DNA from: Rickettsiales bacterium
GTDB lineage: Bacteria > Pseudomonadota > Alphaproteobacteria > G027485855
Reading direction: 5' to 3'
Assembly (NCBI GenBank): GCA_027485855.1
Contig: JAIXQD010000033.1
Span: forward strand, 219,812-283,811
DNA length: 64,000 nucleotides
Shown here: piece by piece, positions 1 through 9,512 of the stretch
Layout of the letters: the number at the start of each line of letters is the position of its first letter
Position numbering within the stretch: position 1 is the stretch's first letter
Made by a program: the position numbers and the translations under genes
Notes under the pieces: generated by a model
The model's database searches: none
What the model was told of the DNA's origin: nothing
Seen by the model: the letters and a program-made list of their open reading frames with translations, nothing else

Positions 1-370
1 CGAGCGCAGCGCCGCACATAAGGGTGTCTATCATATATTAGGCGGCGTGCTGTCGGCGCTTGATGGTATCGGCCCCGATGATTTGCGCATTGCCGCACTT
101 AAACAGCGCCTGGTGCAAGCTCAAACAGATGGCACGCCCATTCGTGAAGTTATTATTGCGCTTAATGCTACGGTCGATGGTCAATCCACCAGCCACTATC
201 TGGCCGAAAGTTTAAGCGACATACTAAATAACTTTGAGGGCAGCTCTGGCAACAACTCCTCTGGCACCAGCATCACCCGCTTGGCTTTTGGCCTGCCCGT
301 GGGCGGCGAGCTTGATTATCTCGATGACGGCACGCTCTTTACCGCGCTTAAAGCGCGGCGGCAGATGTAG
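1..370 (+). CDS. recR: Recombination mediator RecR, C-terminal part (5' end outside window)
   Basis: The reading frame is open from base 2 and ends at TAG (368-370). The visible 122 residues match the RecR C-terminus: the [16 protein letters not shown] block, the NATVDGQST segment and the [16 protein letters not shown] block of the Toprim/C-terminal region. RecR works with RecF or RecO to load RecA at single-stranded gaps. The HhH, zinc-finger and most of the Toprim parts lie upstream of the window. It is followed, as in many Alphaproteobacteria, by rmuC and def, here after two small orphan genes. The last 12 codons are echoed in an imperfect direct repeat just downstream. Confidence 0.93.
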   Translation, partial: ERSAAHKGVYHILGGVLSALDGIGPDDLRIAALKQRLVQAQTDGTPIREVIIALNATVDGQSTSHYLAESLSDILNNFEGSSGNNSSGTSITRLAFGLPVGGELDYLDDGTLFTALKARRQM

Positions 371-435
371 GATAGTAACAAACCTACCGCGCCGCCGCTG
401 CTTTATTGCGCGTAAAACGCGACGACAGATGTAGG
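337..435 (+). repeat. Imperfect direct repeat of the recR 3' end
   Basis: Bases 337-371 (end of recR including its TAG) recur at 401-435 with 29 of 35 matches by eye and a 64-base offset. The second copy keeps the same phase and also ends in a codon series CGA CAG ATG TAG. It looks like a decayed tandem duplication of the gene tail rather than a gene. Confidence 0.7.
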
Positions 436-703
436 GTTGCAAAAACACAAGCACGCACCATAGCGCAACGCACAAACCGCACCACAACATAGGTATATTT
501 TCATATTCTATTTACCAAAGCGCTCAAGCGGCTATTTTTCTTTACCAATTTTTAATAGTGCCGCCATATTGCAGCGCAGCTTAACCAAACAAACCCCGCC
601 AAGCTTAACAAAAATTAGTAAAGCAGCATTAGGCGATAGCCGCCAACATAGTGGACGACACGCGCCAACACCGCTAACATGCAACTGATTCTTTCACCGT
701 CTT
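436..703. other. Intergenic region without recognised feature
   Basis: Between the recR tail repeat and the next plausible gene there are about 270 bases. I see no convincing reading frame, no strong terminator hairpin and no tRNA. It is somewhat AT-rich around 520-560. A promoter for the following gene may be present but I cannot assign boxes. Confidence 0.4.
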
Positions 704-721
704 TTGGGGTATGCTTTGTTA

Positions 722-1051
722 ATGGGCAGCACCTATGATGAAATAAAAGCGCCACCACCGCCAAGCGATGCAAATATGCGCATTACTTTGCTGGTTAATG
801 CGCGTGGGCGTGTGTGCCTGCTGCACGACCAACCTTTTGAGGCCACGCCGCTGTGGCTGCGCTATAAGGCCAAATCGCGCCACATTGAGTTGATTTTTGA
901 TAATAACACGCTGCGCCCCTTGCTTGAGCAGGTCATCGATCAAGTGCACAGCTTTTTGCTGCAAGAAAAAAAGGTGATGATTATTCGCTGCGAGGGCAAT
1001 ATCCCCGTCGAAGGCTTTGATACGCAGCTTATTTTAGAGCAAGATAAGTAA
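722..1051 (+). CDS. Hypothetical protein, 109 aa
   Basis: I do not recognise this protein. An in-frame TTG at 704 would add six residues; ATG at 722 was chosen because TTG starts are rarer, and neither has a clear Shine-Dalgarno site. The sequence is predicted soluble, with a strand-like start (MRITLLVNARGRVCLLHD, counted from the in-frame Met at 776) and alternating hydrophobic segments near the end (KKVMIIRCEGN). No signal peptide or membrane segment is visible. It lies alone between recR and a 58-residue gene. Base composition and codon use look like the neighbours, which supports a real gene, but no function is suggested. Confidence 0.5.
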   Translation: MGSTYDEIKAPPPPSDANMRITLLVNARGRVCLLHDQPFEATPLWLRYKAKSRHIELIFDNNTLRPLLEQVIDQVHSFLLQEKKVMIIRCEGNIPVEGFDTQLILEQDK

Positions 1052-1129
1052 AGCCACAAAAAATGCACATATATTGTAATAATGTTGCTGAAAATATATG
1101 TTATTAGCAATTAATTGCAATAAATAGTC

Positions 1130-1159
1130 TTGCGCACTCATTAAGACTATGGTTACAAT
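1130..1159 (+). promoter_or_regulatory. Candidate sigma-70 promoter of the 58-aa gene
   Basis: TTGCGC (1130-1135) and TACAAT (1154-1159) are spaced by 18 bases, 33 bases ahead of the start codon at 1193, in an AT-rich stretch. Position and spacing are good; the -35 box has two mismatches to TTGACA. Confidence 0.5.
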
Positions 1160-1192
1160 TACATATTACGCTATCAATATAAGAGGTGTGCT

Positions 1193-1369
1193 ATGAGCTC
1201 AGATACTATCGAAAAACGCTTAGCCGCATTACAAGTAACCGATGGCCAAGATGTGGGCGGTTTCATTGCTTCGGCTGTGGCTGTGCAAGCCTTCACCGCT
1301 GGCCCCGCTAAGCAACATCAAGTGCTCAGCGGCGCTCTTGGCCTCAAATCATTTACACCTGGCATGTAA
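1193..1369 (+). CDS. Small orphan protein, 58 aa, with own promoter and terminator
   Basis: ATG at 1193 follows an AAGAGGTG ribosome-binding site; the frame closes at TAA 1367-1369. The product begins MSSDTIEKRLAALQ and contains GQDVGGFIASAVAVQAF. It has a polar, probably helical first 20 residues, a Gly-Gly at residues 23-24, then a small-residue-rich, weakly hydrophobic half ending SFTPGM. I do not recognise a family. A candidate promoter and a strong intrinsic terminator bracket it, so it is probably an independent, well-expressed unit. The Gly-Gly followed by a hydrophobic segment recalls double-glycine leader peptides, but no ABC exporter is nearby, so that reading is speculative. Confidence 0.72.
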   Translation: MSSDTIEKRLAALQVTDGQDVGGFIASAVAVQAFTAGPAKQHQVLSGALGLKSFTPGM

Positions 1370-1387
1370 GCCGTAACTTTTCAGCAA

Positions 1388-1421
1388 AAGCCCCGCACTC
1401 ATCCTGCGGGGCTTTTTCTTT
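1388..1421 (+). terminator. Intrinsic terminator after the 58-aa gene
   Basis: A perfect 10-bp stem (AAGCCCCGCA at 1388-1397 with TGCGGGGCTT at 1405-1414), a 7-base loop and a T-rich tail to 1421. It ends the transcript of the small gene and separates it from rmuC. Confidence 0.92.
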
Positions 1422-1462
1422 TGCACTTGCTCTCAAGTGCCTAGTCGCGTTTATATGCCGAC

Positions 1463-2695
1463 ATGTTTGAAACAGCCGCAATTTTCATTTTTGGTTTAGC
1501 CCTTGGCCTTGGTGCTGGTGTGGCGGCCGCCTATTTATGGCTGCGCCCGCAATTACAACAACCCGAGCAATTACGCCTTAACCTGCGCGATAGTTTTGCC
1601 GCCATCGCCGCCGAAACTTTGCAAAACAACGCCGCCCAATTTTTAGATGCGGCCAAACGTCAGCAACAAAGCGAGCAGGAAAAAGCCGCGCAAGAGCTCG
1701 CCACCCGCCAAGAGGCCGTGGCCGCCATGTTAGCGCCGTTACGTGAGCAGCTCGCCCAACTCACCCAACAACAACATGGCGCCGAGAAAGACCGCATTGC
1801 CGCTTACAGCAGCATGAGCGAGCAAATTAATCTGCTGCGCGAACAGCAGCAAAACCTGAAGCACGAGACCGGCGCATTGGTCAAAGCCTTGCGCGCCCCA
1901 CAAGTGCGTGGCCGCTGGGGCGAAATACATTTGCGCCGCGTCGTCGAGCTGGCGGGCATGATTCAGCATGTCGATTTTACCGAGCAGGTCAATGTGCAAG
2001 ATGAGCAAGGCCGGCTGCGCCCCGATATGGTCATTCATTTACCAGGGGGGCAAACTTTGGTGGTCGATGCCAAAACCCCGCTTGATGCTTATTTATCGGC
2101 CCATGAAGCCGTTGACGACACAGCCCGCGCCGCTTTTTTGCGCCAGCATGTCAGCCAAATTAAAACACATATCAGCCAGCTATCGGCCAAAAATTATTGG
2201 GCGCAATTTAGCAATAGCCCCGAATTTGTGGTGTTGTTTTTACCCGGTGAAGCGTTTTTGGCCGTGGCCCTAGAGCAAGAACCAACCCTACTTGAAAAAG
2301 CCATGGAAGAGCGCGTCATTGTCGCCACGCCTACAACCCTTATTGCCTTGCTGCGCTCGGCGCATTATGGCTGGCGGCAAGAAAAAATTGCCGAAAATGC
2401 CCGCCGCATCAGCGAAGCCGGCAGCGAGCTTTACGAGCGCATCAGCACGCTGGCCGAAAATTGGAGCAAGCTCGGTGCCTCTTTAGGTAAATCGGTTGAA
2501 GCATTTAACAAAGCCACCGCCAGCCTTGAAACACGCGTTTTGCCCTCGGCCCGCCGCATGCATGAATATCTTGGCCGCAATAGCGAACCCGTCAAAGCAC
2601 TGGCCAGCGAAGACGCCACGCCGCGCCTGCTCTCTGCGCCAGAGATGACTAACCCTGCTGAAAATGCCACCAACACCGACAAGAGCCAAATATGA
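1463..2695 (+). CDS. rmuC: DNA recombination protein RmuC
   Basis: RmuC-family protein of 410 residues. In E. coli loss of RmuC raises inversion between short inverted repeats; a nuclease-like fold has been proposed. Visible here: an N-terminal membrane segment (about residues 4-28), a long Gln/Ala-rich coiled coil (about 40-140), and the conserved core with VRGRWGEIHLRRVVELAGM and VVDAKTPLDAY, the latter fitting the catalytic D-x-K of PD-(D/E)XK enzymes. Length fits the family. The stop overlaps the def start as ATGA (2692-2695), which suggests translational coupling with def-fmt-truA. The start at 1463 lacks a clear ribosome-binding site but places the membrane segment at the very N-terminus as usual. 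Confidence 0.93.
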   Translation: MFETAAIFIFGLALGLGAGVAAAYLWLRPQLQQPEQLRLNLRDSFAAIAAETLQNNAAQFLDAAKRQQQSEQEKAAQELATRQEAVAAMLAPLREQLAQLTQQQHGAEKDRIAAYSSMSEQINLLREQQQNLKHETGALVKALRAPQVRGRWGEIHLRRVVELAGMIQHVDFTEQVNVQDEQGRLRPDMVIHLPGGQTLVVDAKTPLDAYLSAHEAVDDTARAAFLRQHVSQIKTHISQLSAKNYWAQFSNSPEFVVLFLPGEAFLAVALEQEPTLLEKAMEERVIVATPTTLIALLRSAHYGWRQEKIAENARRISEAGSELYERISTLAENWSKLGASLGKSVEAFNKATASLETRVLPSARRMHEYLGRNSEPVKALASEDATPRLLSAPEMTNPAENATNTDKSQI

Positions 2696-3240
2696 GCAAA
2701 CTGCCACTCGTCATTGTGCCCGATACACGGTTACGCGACATTGCCAACCCCATAAAAAATATGGATGGCCGCGTGCATGGCCTGCTGCAAGATATGCTTG
2801 AAACCATGTATGCGCATCGCGGCATTGGCCTTGCCGCACAACAAGTGGGCCTGTTTGAGCGGCTCATTGTGATGGATGTGGCCGAAGAGCAGCAAACAGG
2901 TGCGGCGCTGCTTATGGCCAACCCTGAAATTATCGCCAGCAGCGACACGCTCAATACCTATAAAGAGGGCTGTCTGTCTATCCCTGGGCAATATGGCGAA
3001 ATTACCCGCCCAAAAGAAGTGCGCGTGCGTTACCTCGACATAACCGGCAACATACAAGAGCTTGACTGTGACGGCCTGCTTGCCACCTGCGTGCAGCATG
3101 AGATAGACCATTTAAACGGCAAATTATTTATCGATTATCTCTCGGCGCTTAAGCGCAATATGATTTTGCGCAAAGTTGAAAAGCTCAAAAAACTAGGCGA
3201 GCAAGAGGGCGATGATGATAGCTATCAGGATACGCTCTAA
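2692..3240 (+). CDS. def: Peptide deformylase
   Basis: Removes the N-formyl group from nascent proteins. All three signature motifs are present: GIGLAAQ (residues 44-50), EGCLS (92-96, metal ligand Cys94) and HEIDH (136-140, metal ligands His136 and His140, catalytic Glu137). Length 182 aa is typical of type 1 enzymes. The start overlaps the rmuC stop by 4 bases (ATGA), and fmt begins 2 bases after the stop. def next to fmt pairs the enzymes that remove and add the formyl group. Confidence 0.98.
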   Translation: MSKLPLVIVPDTRLRDIANPIKNMDGRVHGLLQDMLETMYAHRGIGLAAQQVGLFERLIVMDVAEEQQTGAALLMANPEIIASSDTLNTYKEGCLSIPGQYGEITRPKEVRVRYLDITGNIQELDCDGLLATCVQHEIDHLNGKLFIDYLSALKRNMILRKVEKLKKLGEQEGDDDSYQDTL

Positions 3241-3242
3241 TT

Positions 3243-4187
3243 ATGTCGGCGCAACAGCAAGCCAAATTACGGATTGCTTTTATGGGCACACCCGCTTTTG
3301 CCCTACCTGCGCTTAAAGCCTTACACCAAGCCGATTACGACATTGTTGCGGTTTATTGCCAGCCGCCAAAAGCGCAAGGCCGCGGGCTGCAACAGCAAGC
3401 CTGCCCTGTGCAACAATGGGCCGACGCCCAAGGGCTAAAGGTTTTTACACCTAAAAGCCTCAAAAAGCCCGAAGCCCAAGCCGAGTTTGCCGCGCTTAAT
3501 TTAGATGCGGCCATTATTGTGGCCTATGGGCTTATTTTGCCCAAAGCCATTTTAAGCGCACCTAAATATGGCTGTATCAATATTCATGGCTCGCTCTTGC
3601 CGCGTTGGCGCGGTGCGGCACCCATGCAACGGGCGCTGCTGGCTGGCGATAACGAAACCGGCATTACCATTATGCTGATGGATGAAGGGCTGGATACGGG
3701 CCCCATGCTCAGCCGCCAGCGCTTGGCCATCACCGCCGATACCACCATCAGCAAACTGCACGATGTTATGGCCGAAATTGGCGCGGCGCTGTTGCTTGAA
3801 TCTTTGCCGCGCTATATCGAGGGCAGCCTCACCCCGCAAACCCAGCCCGAGCAAGGCGTGACTTATGCCGCCAAGCTCAGCCGCGATGATGGCAAAATTG
3901 ATTGGGCCCAACCGGCCGAAATTATTCTGCGCCAATTGCGCGCTTTGCTGCCTTGGCCGGGTGTGTGGTTTACGCTGAAGGACGAAATTATCAAACTCCA
4001 CGACGCACAAGCCAGCACCAGCAGCATTGCCCCCCCCGCAACTTTGCTGGACAATAATTTTACTGTGGCCTGTGGCGGCGGCACCAGCTTGCGCCTGCTG
4101 CAAGTGCAACGCGCTGGCAAAAAAGCCGTGAGCGGCGCTGAGTTTTTGCGTGGCTTTGCGCTTAAACTGGGCGAACCCATTACATGA
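3243..4187 (+). CDS. fmt: Methionyl-tRNA formyltransferase
   Basis: Formylates initiator Met-tRNA using 10-formyl-tetrahydrofolate. The N-terminal Rossmann-like domain starts at RIAFMGTPAFALPALKAL. The catalytic triad fits Asn113, His115 (INIHGSLLPRWRGAAP) and Asp151 (MDEGLDTGPM). A C-terminal OB-fold domain follows from about residue 210. Length 314 aa is normal. It lies 2 bases after def, and its TGA overlaps the truA ATG (ATGA, 4184-4187). A run of eight C within the gene (4030-4037) is in frame and unremarkable. Confidence 0.98.
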   Translation: MSAQQQAKLRIAFMGTPAFALPALKALHQADYDIVAVYCQPPKAQGRGLQQQACPVQQWADAQGLKVFTPKSLKKPEAQAEFAALNLDAAIIVAYGLILPKAILSAPKYGCINIHGSLLPRWRGAAPMQRALLAGDNETGITIMLMDEGLDTGPMLSRQRLAITADTTISKLHDVMAEIGAALLLESLPRYIEGSLTPQTQPEQGVTYAAKLSRDDGKIDWAQPAEIILRQLRALLPWPGVWFTLKDEIIKLHDAQASTSSIAPPATLLDNNFTVACGGGTSLRLLQVQRAGKKAVSGAEFLRGFALKLGEPIT

Positions 4188-4921
4188 CACGCTGGCATTT
4201 GGTGTTAGAATATGATGGTGCGGCTTTTTCTGGCTGGCAGCGGCAGTCGGCGGCCTTTTCGGTGCAGCAAGCGCTTGAAGACGCCTTATTTAAATTTTGC
4301 GGCGAGACCATCACTGTGCATGTGGCTGGCCGCACCGATGCGGGTGTACATGGGCTGGGGCAAGCGGCACATGTTGATATAGAACGAGCCTGCCGCCCGC
4401 ACGAGGTAATGTCGGCACTGAATTATCATTTAAAGCCGCACCCTTGTGTGGTGCTGAGTGCTAAGGCGGTTGCCGCTGATTTTCATGCGCGTTTTGATGC
4501 CAAACAACGCCATTATGTTTATCGTATTCTCAACCGCAGAGCGCCCTCGGCACTTTTGGCACAGCGCGTGTGGCATGTGCCCAAAAAATTAGATATCGCT
4601 GCCATGCAGCTTGCGGCTAACAGCCTTTTGGGCACGCACGATTTTACCAGCTTTCGGGCAGCTGAGTGTCAGGCTAAATCACCCATAAAAACGCTCGAGC
4701 AATTTACTTTTCAAACAGAGGGCGAGCAAATAATCGCCCATATCAGCGCCCGCTCATTTTTATATAAACAAGTGCGCAATATGATTGGCACACTTGTTGA
4801 AATTGGCATGGGCCGCCGCGATGCCAATAGCATTCCCGCTATTTTAGCGGCCCGCGAGCGCGACAAAGCCGGCCAAACAGCGCCGCCCGATGGGCTTTAT
4901 TTTTTGCGCGTCGATTACTAG
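4184..4921 (+). CDS. truA: tRNA pseudouridine(38-40) synthase TruA
   Basis: Isomerises uridines 38-40 in the anticodon arm. The catalytic aspartate is Asp52 in AGRTDAGVHGLGQAAH. Other family blocks are RHYVYRILNRRAPSAL and FLYKQVRNMIGTLVEIGMG. Length 245 aa is typical. It is the last gene of the rmuC-def-fmt-truA unit, coupled to fmt by a 4-base overlap, and converges on dapE with only 7 bases between the stops. Confidence 0.98.
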   Translation: MTRWHLVLEYDGAAFSGWQRQSAAFSVQQALEDALFKFCGETITVHVAGRTDAGVHGLGQAAHVDIERACRPHEVMSALNYHLKPHPCVVLSAKAVAADFHARFDAKQRHYVYRILNRRAPSALLAQRVWHVPKKLDIAAMQLAANSLLGTHDFTSFRAAECQAKSPIKTLEQFTFQTEGEQIIAHISARSFLYKQVRNMIGTLVEIGMGRRDANSIPAILAARERDKAGQTAPPDGLYFLRVDY

Positions 4922-4928
4922 AAGCCCA

Positions 4929-6047
4929 TCAAAAACTGGGAAAGCGCCTTAGCACTTCAGCATATATTTTTGTTAGCTGCTCTAGGTGCGCAAGCTCGGC
5001 ATGCTCATCAACCTTATGCATGCTTGCGCCCACAAGGCCAAACTCTACCACGGGGCAATAATCTTTTATAAAGCGCGCATCCGATGTGCCACCACCCGTA
5101 TTAGCCGTTGGTGCCTTGCCCACCACGCTAGCCACACAAGCCGCCACACCTTGCGCCATTGTGCTATCACCGCAAAAAAATGCCTCGCCACTTATGCTGG
5201 TGTGTAATTCATAGCGCCGCCCCAATGCCGCACATAGTGCGTGCAAATAAGCGGTGAGCGTAGCGCCTGTCCAATTTGTGTTAAAACGAATATCACAGCG
5301 CAAGCGCCCACTCGCGGGGATAATATTATTGGTGGGGTTGCCCACCTCAATATTAGTCACCGTAATAGTGCTGGGCTGAAATAACGGCGCCCCCGCATCA
5401 ATCGGGCGCGATAAGAGCTGCGCCAACCGCCCCAAATCGGGCAGCGGATTATCGGCACGCTCAGGGTAGGCCGCATGGCCTTGCTGACCAAATAAAACAA
5501 TCTCGGCTTTCATACTGCCGCGCCGACCCACCTTAATCACCTCGCCCATAAAGCTGGGGTTGGTTGGCTCGCCCACAAGGCAGCCATCCCATTTTTCGCC
5601 GCTGGCCGCCAATAATGGCAGCATCGCTTTGGTGCCGTGTTCGGCCTCGCCCTCTTCATCGCCCGTAATCAGCAAACTTACTTTGTAATCTGGCGGCTGC
5701 TGCGCCATGGCGGCAATAAAGCAAGCAATGGCGCCTTTCATATCAACCGCGCCACGGCCATAAATTTTGCCAGCAGCAATTGTGCCGGCAAAAGGCGCAT
5801 GCTGCCATTGCTCAAGCGCGCCCACGGGCACAACATCGGTATGACCAGCAAAGCAAAGATGCGGCGCGTTTTTACCGCGTGTGGCATATAAATTATGAAT
5901 GCCCTCAATCAGCATGGGCTGGCAGTCAAAACCAAGTGGCGTTAAAATACTTTGCAAAAGCCTTATGGCGCCACCCTCGGCCGGCGTTACACTTTCGCAG
6001 GCAATCAGCGCTTGCAACAGCGCCACCGGATCTTGCGAATTGAGCAT
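4929..6047 (-). CDS. dapE: Succinyl-diaminopimelate desuccinylase
   Basis: M20 metallopeptidase-family enzyme that hydrolyses N-succinyl-LL-diaminopimelate in lysine and peptidoglycan precursor synthesis. Zinc ligands and catalytic residues are visible: His69 and Asp71 in GHTDVVP, Asp102 in YGRGAVDMKG, the Glu-Glu pair in TGDEEGEAEHGT (about 131-132) and a late His in SMHKVDEHAEL. Length 372 aa. The frame is open further upstream into dapD, but ATG at 6047 begins one base after the dapD stop and starts the family's usual N-terminus (DPVALLQALI). It acts after DapD in the same branch, and the two form one operon. Confidence 0.97.
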   Translation of the reverse strand: MLNSQDPVALLQALIACESVTPAEGGAIRLLQSILTPLGFDCQPMLIEGIHNLYATRGKNAPHLCFAGHTDVVPVGALEQWQHAPFAGTIAAGKIYGRGAVDMKGAIACFIAAMAQQPPDYKVSLLITGDEEGEAEHGTKAMLPLLAASGEKWDGCLVGEPTNPSFMGEVIKVGRRGSMKAEIVLFGQQGHAAYPERADNPLPDLGRLAQLLSRPIDAGAPLFQPSTITVTNIEVGNPTNNIIPASGRLRCDIRFNTNWTGATLTAYLHALCAALGRRYELHTSISGEAFFCGDSTMAQGVAACVASVVGKAPTANTGGGTSDARFIKDYCPVVEFGLVGASMHKVDEHAELAHLEQLTKIYAEVLRRFPSF

Positions 6048-6048
6048 T

Positions 6049-6870
6049 TTAGGCCACGCCCGCTTCGCGCAATAGGGCATTAACACTGGTTTTGGCGCGG
6101 GTTTGTGCATCAACCTGCTTGACAATAACCGCGCAAGCCAAACTTAAACCGCCATCTATGGCAATGTTACCAGGCACCACCACGCTATAGGCGGGCACCC
6201 GACCACGATAGATAGCGCCTGTCGCCCGATCGATAATTTTGGTGGAGGCACTGATAAAACAGCCCATGGCAATAACCGCGCCTTGCTCCACAATCACGCC
6301 CTCGGCAATTTCGGCGCGCGCGCCAATAAAGCAATCATCTTCAATAATCACGGGTGTTGCTTGCACCGGCTCGAGCACGCCGCCAATGCCCGTGCCGCCC
6401 GAGATGTGCACATTTTTGCCAATCTGCGCACAGCTGCCAACGGTGGCCCATGTATCAATCATGCAGCCGCTATCAACATAAGCACCGATATTGATAAAAG
6501 ACGGCATCAGCACCGTATCTTTGGCAACATAGCAACCGGGGCGCACATAGCAACCCGGCACGGCGCGTATTTTTGCCGATTGAAATTGCTCGGCTTGCCA
6601 ACCCGCAAACTGGCTGCCCAATTTATCAAACCATGGCGCACCACCCGCACCGCCAGCAATAACAGTAGCAGGCGTATAGCGCAATTTAAGCAATATGCCT
6701 TGCTTCACCCATGTCACGGGCTGCCAGCCCGCTTCAGTTTTGTTGGCAGCACGTATTTCACCACGCTCAAGCGCTGTAATCATTAGCGCAAGCGCGGCCT
6801 GTAGCTCAGGCACTCTATCGCTGGGCCATGCTGCGCCTGCAGCAAAAGCATCTTCAATTAGTTTTTGCAT
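6049..6870 (-). CDS. dapD: Tetrahydrodipicolinate N-succinyltransferase
   Basis: Left-handed beta-helix acyltransferase that succinylates tetrahydrodipicolinate with succinyl-CoA, the step before transamination and DapE. Hexapeptide repeats run through the middle (for example [20 protein letters not shown] and [15 protein letters not shown]). ATG at 6870 is preceded by GAGAG at good spacing and gives 273 aa, the usual length; the longer open frame would run into the upstream gene. One base separates it from dapE downstream. Confidence 0.97.
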   Translation of the reverse strand: MQKLIEDAFAAGAAWPSDRVPELQAALALMITALERGEIRAANKTEAGWQPVTWVKQGILLKLRYTPATVIAGGAGGAPWFDKLGSQFAGWQAEQFQSAKIRAVPGCYVRPGCYVAKDTVLMPSFINIGAYVDSGCMIDTWATVGSCAQIGKNVHISGGTGIGGVLEPVQATPVIIEDDCFIGARAEIAEGVIVEQGAVIAMGCFISASTKIIDRATGAIYRGRVPAYSVVVPGNIAIDGGLSLACAVIVKQVDAQTRAKTSVNALLREAGVA

Positions 6871-6908
6871 AACAACTCTCTTGCTTGATTCATCACGGAT
6901 AACTAATT

Positions 6909-9407
6909 TTAGTAAGGCTCTAACAATCTTTGCCAATAGCGACGCTCGGCCTCGGGCGCGCTTGGGTCATTCACCCGCTCGCGCAGCCACATTAAAATAT
7001 CCCGCGCCACCCGTCGCCCGCCTTCATCTTTTACTGCTTGCCCCTCGCCGCGCATATCAACCATGCTTGCCCGCCCTAAAGGGTCTAGCGTTTCAGCAGA
7101 TGCACCGGCAGCGCCTTTGGCCTGCTCCAGCATCTGTTGTTGCATTTGCCGCAAATTATGCAAGGCCCGCGCCTGCTGCACAAGGGCACTGCCCGATAAA
7201 TCTTGCTGAAGGCCACCGGCCGCAGCCTGCATGGCGGCCAAAGCATCTTTTTGTGCGGCTTGGGGCAGGCCCTCTAGCTCTTGCAAAGTTTGCGCAAGCT
7301 TGGATTGCTGCTTTGCCTCGGCCTTAAGGCTGCGCATGGTGGCGGACGCGCCCGCTTGCGACGACAGAGCCTCTGGCGGCTGCGGCAATGGCGGCAGGGA
7401 TTCTCCCAACAACAAACCCAATGCGGCCATATCGGCATCTTTTGCGCCCGTATCTTTGTTGTTGGCCGCTAGCGGTGATGCAGCCGCCAATGCCTCAACC
7501 TTGCGCATAAGCTCATGTTGTGCAGCGGTAATCGCCTGAATTTGCGCAAGGCCCGGCACCACAGCCTCCTGCCCGCCCAAGCGCAACCCTTCGAGCAGCG
7601 CTTGCAAGCTCTCGGTGCGGGCCAAAGCATCGGCCCTGGCACCCGTTAAACTATCGGCGGCAAGCTCGTTCAGCATGTGTTGAATATCACGCGCCGATAG
7701 GGCCTTGCCGCCAGGTGTGCCGCCAGCAGCTTCACCCGCCGCTGCGGGTGCTTGCAGCGCCAATTGCTGCATATAATTTTCTAAGGCCGCGGCTAATTGC
7801 TGCAACTGCTTTTGCAGCGCTTGCGGATTAAGCGCCTGCGCTTGCTTTAGCATTTCTTGCAAGCGGCCGAGCTGACGGCGCAGCTGGCTTTCAGCACTGG
7901 CAAGACCGCCTTCTTCCAAGCGCAAAGCCAGCTCCCATAATTGCTGCTGAATGGCTTGCGCTTGCTGCGTCTTTTGGTCGAGCACCATGCGCAAGGCCGC
8001 ACTGCGCATAGCTAAATGTGTCAGCGGGTTGTTATCATAATTATTGGGGCGCAGCGTTAGGCCATAAAGCGTTTGCCCGCCAGCTTCGGCCATGGCTTCG
8101 GGCTCGCGCAAATAATCAAGGCGCATCTCGGCAATGGCGCGCGCTAGTGGTTGCACAAACTCACGCTGCGGCAAGCTAAAAACAACCGGCGCTGTGGTGC
8201 TTTGTTGTAAATTACTATCTGTTGCCGTCAATGTTAAGCGCACCTCTTGCCCGCGATAAGGCCAAGCGGCAAGCTCGCTAAAGCTGGTCAGCTCAACCAT
8301 GCCAGGCTTTGTGCCACGTGGCGGCGCTGGCAAAACCAACTCAAGCGTGGGCGATGCTTTTACTTTTTCGCTCACTTGCTCGGGGTGCAGAGCCTCAAGC
8401 CGTGCGGTAATGCTGCCAATGCCGTAATCGTCGCTCACCCGATAATGCAGGCGCAAAGTTTGCCGCGCTGAAAGTTCGGGGGCATCAATCAGCGCAATTT
8501 GTGGGGCTTCGTCGGCTTGCACCTCAATGGCAAAACGCGCCAGCTGTTTCGGCCCTTGTGCTAGTTTAAGCTCGGTATTTTCTAGCAACACGGCCAGCAT
8601 GCTATAGCCACTGGTCGTTTGCGCCGTCAAAGGCAGGCTTAGCCCATTGACCTGCAACCATGGCGTAAACCAGCCATCGGGCACTTGCACATGTAAAATT
8701 GAATGCGCGGGCACCGTGACTTTTTCCTGAGTGACTTTTTCCTGACTATCCGCATTTAATAAACGCGGCGGCAAACCGGTTGAGGCAGGCGGCTCTATCC
8801 AGATTTGCACGGCGCCCGAAGAGACCAGCCCATGCGGCATGGGGGGTTGCAGCAGACGCTGCCACTCTTGCCGCGAGCCCGAGGCAGGCAGCAAAAACAC
8901 CATCAGCAAAAAGCACAGCAAGGCGGGCATAAGGCGCAGCGGCAAAAGCTTTGGCGCACGCAACCTTGTGAGCAAACCCACCATGCGCGCCCGATGCGCC
9001 TGCCACAAGGGCAGCACGGCCATAGGCCCATGATAAGTTTCGTCCTGCAAGGAGGTGAGCGGCCGATGCGGCAACTGGCTGGCGCGCTCAACCGCCCGCA
9101 AGATGCGCCGCTCATCGGGCCAAGAAATACGCGCTAAAAAAATCAGCCCATAAATAATTGTGCCTATGCCCGCCAATAATAACAGCCAATGAAGCGCCAA
9201 AGGCATATGGCCAACAAGGTCAAAACGCACTAACAACAGCGCCAGCAAAAGCAGCCCGCATGAGGGCCATAATAACGGCCGCATGGCCCAAAGACGCATG
9301 CCCCAGCGCGTCAGCCAAACACTACGCCGCCAGCGCTTTTTACGCGCCAAAAGACGCGCCAAATCTGTTGGGTTATCAGTAGGGTTGGGGGGCAAATAAT
9401 CTGACAA
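6909..9407 (-). CDS. TIGR02302/DUF4175-family membrane protein
   Basis: Large protein of 832 residues of a family typical of Alphaproteobacteria and often near the dap genes; its function is not established. The N-terminus holds two membrane helices (about residues 44-64 and 70-95) and a third near 155-175 ([18 protein letters not shown]). A periplasmic central part is followed by a long Gln/Ala/Leu-rich helical region (about 460-760) with strong coiled-coil character. The C-terminus [27 protein letters not shown] resembles the family ending. It is upstream of dapD on the same strand (38 bases to the dapD start) and probably cotranscribed. Confidence 0.85.
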   Translation of the reverse strand: MSDYLPPNPTDNPTDLARLLARKKRWRRSVWLTRWGMRLWAMRPLLWPSCGLLLLALLLVRFDLVGHMPLALHWLLLLAGIGTIIYGLIFLARISWPDERRILRAVERASQLPHRPLTSLQDETYHGPMAVLPLWQAHRARMVGLLTRLRAPKLLPLRLMPALLCFLLMVFLLPASGSRQEWQRLLQPPMPHGLVSSGAVQIWIEPPASTGLPPRLLNADSQEKVTQEKVTVPAHSILHVQVPDGWFTPWLQVNGLSLPLTAQTTSGYSMLAVLLENTELKLAQGPKQLARFAIEVQADEAPQIALIDAPELSARQTLRLHYRVSDDYGIGSITARLEALHPEQVSEKVKASPTLELVLPAPPRGTKPGMVELTSFSELAAWPYRGQEVRLTLTATDSNLQQSTTAPVVFSLPQREFVQPLARAIAEMRLDYLREPEAMAEAGGQTLYGLTLRPNNYDNNPLTHLAMRSAALRMVLDQKTQQAQAIQQQLWELALRLEEGGLASAESQLRRQLGRLQEMLKQAQALNPQALQKQLQQLAAALENYMQQLALQAPAAAGEAAGGTPGGKALSARDIQHMLNELAADSLTGARADALARTESLQALLEGLRLGGQEAVVPGLAQIQAITAAQHELMRKVEALAAASPLAANNKDTGAKDADMAALGLLLGESLPPLPQPPEALSSQAGASATMRSLKAEAKQQSKLAQTLQELEGLPQAAQKDALAAMQAAAGGLQQDLSGSALVQQARALHNLRQMQQQMLEQAKGAAGASAETLDPLGRASMVDMRGEGQAVKDEGGRRVARDILMWLRERVNDPSAPEAERRYWQRLLEPY

Positions 9408-9512
9408 GTGCCGGTCGCCTGCGCTTATGTGCGTAAGCCGTAATTATGCCCATAAAGCCCCTAAGAAGCGCTTAACTTGCCGTGCTTATTTGCCGCCAAA
9501 ACCCACTGCTGT

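Noticed and set aside
4030..4037. A run of eight C inside fmt
   Set aside because: It encodes part of an Ala-Pro-Pro stretch in a variable loop of an essential gene; a similar run of eight C lies in the coxF-like gene. Neither is placed or sized like a slippage switch.
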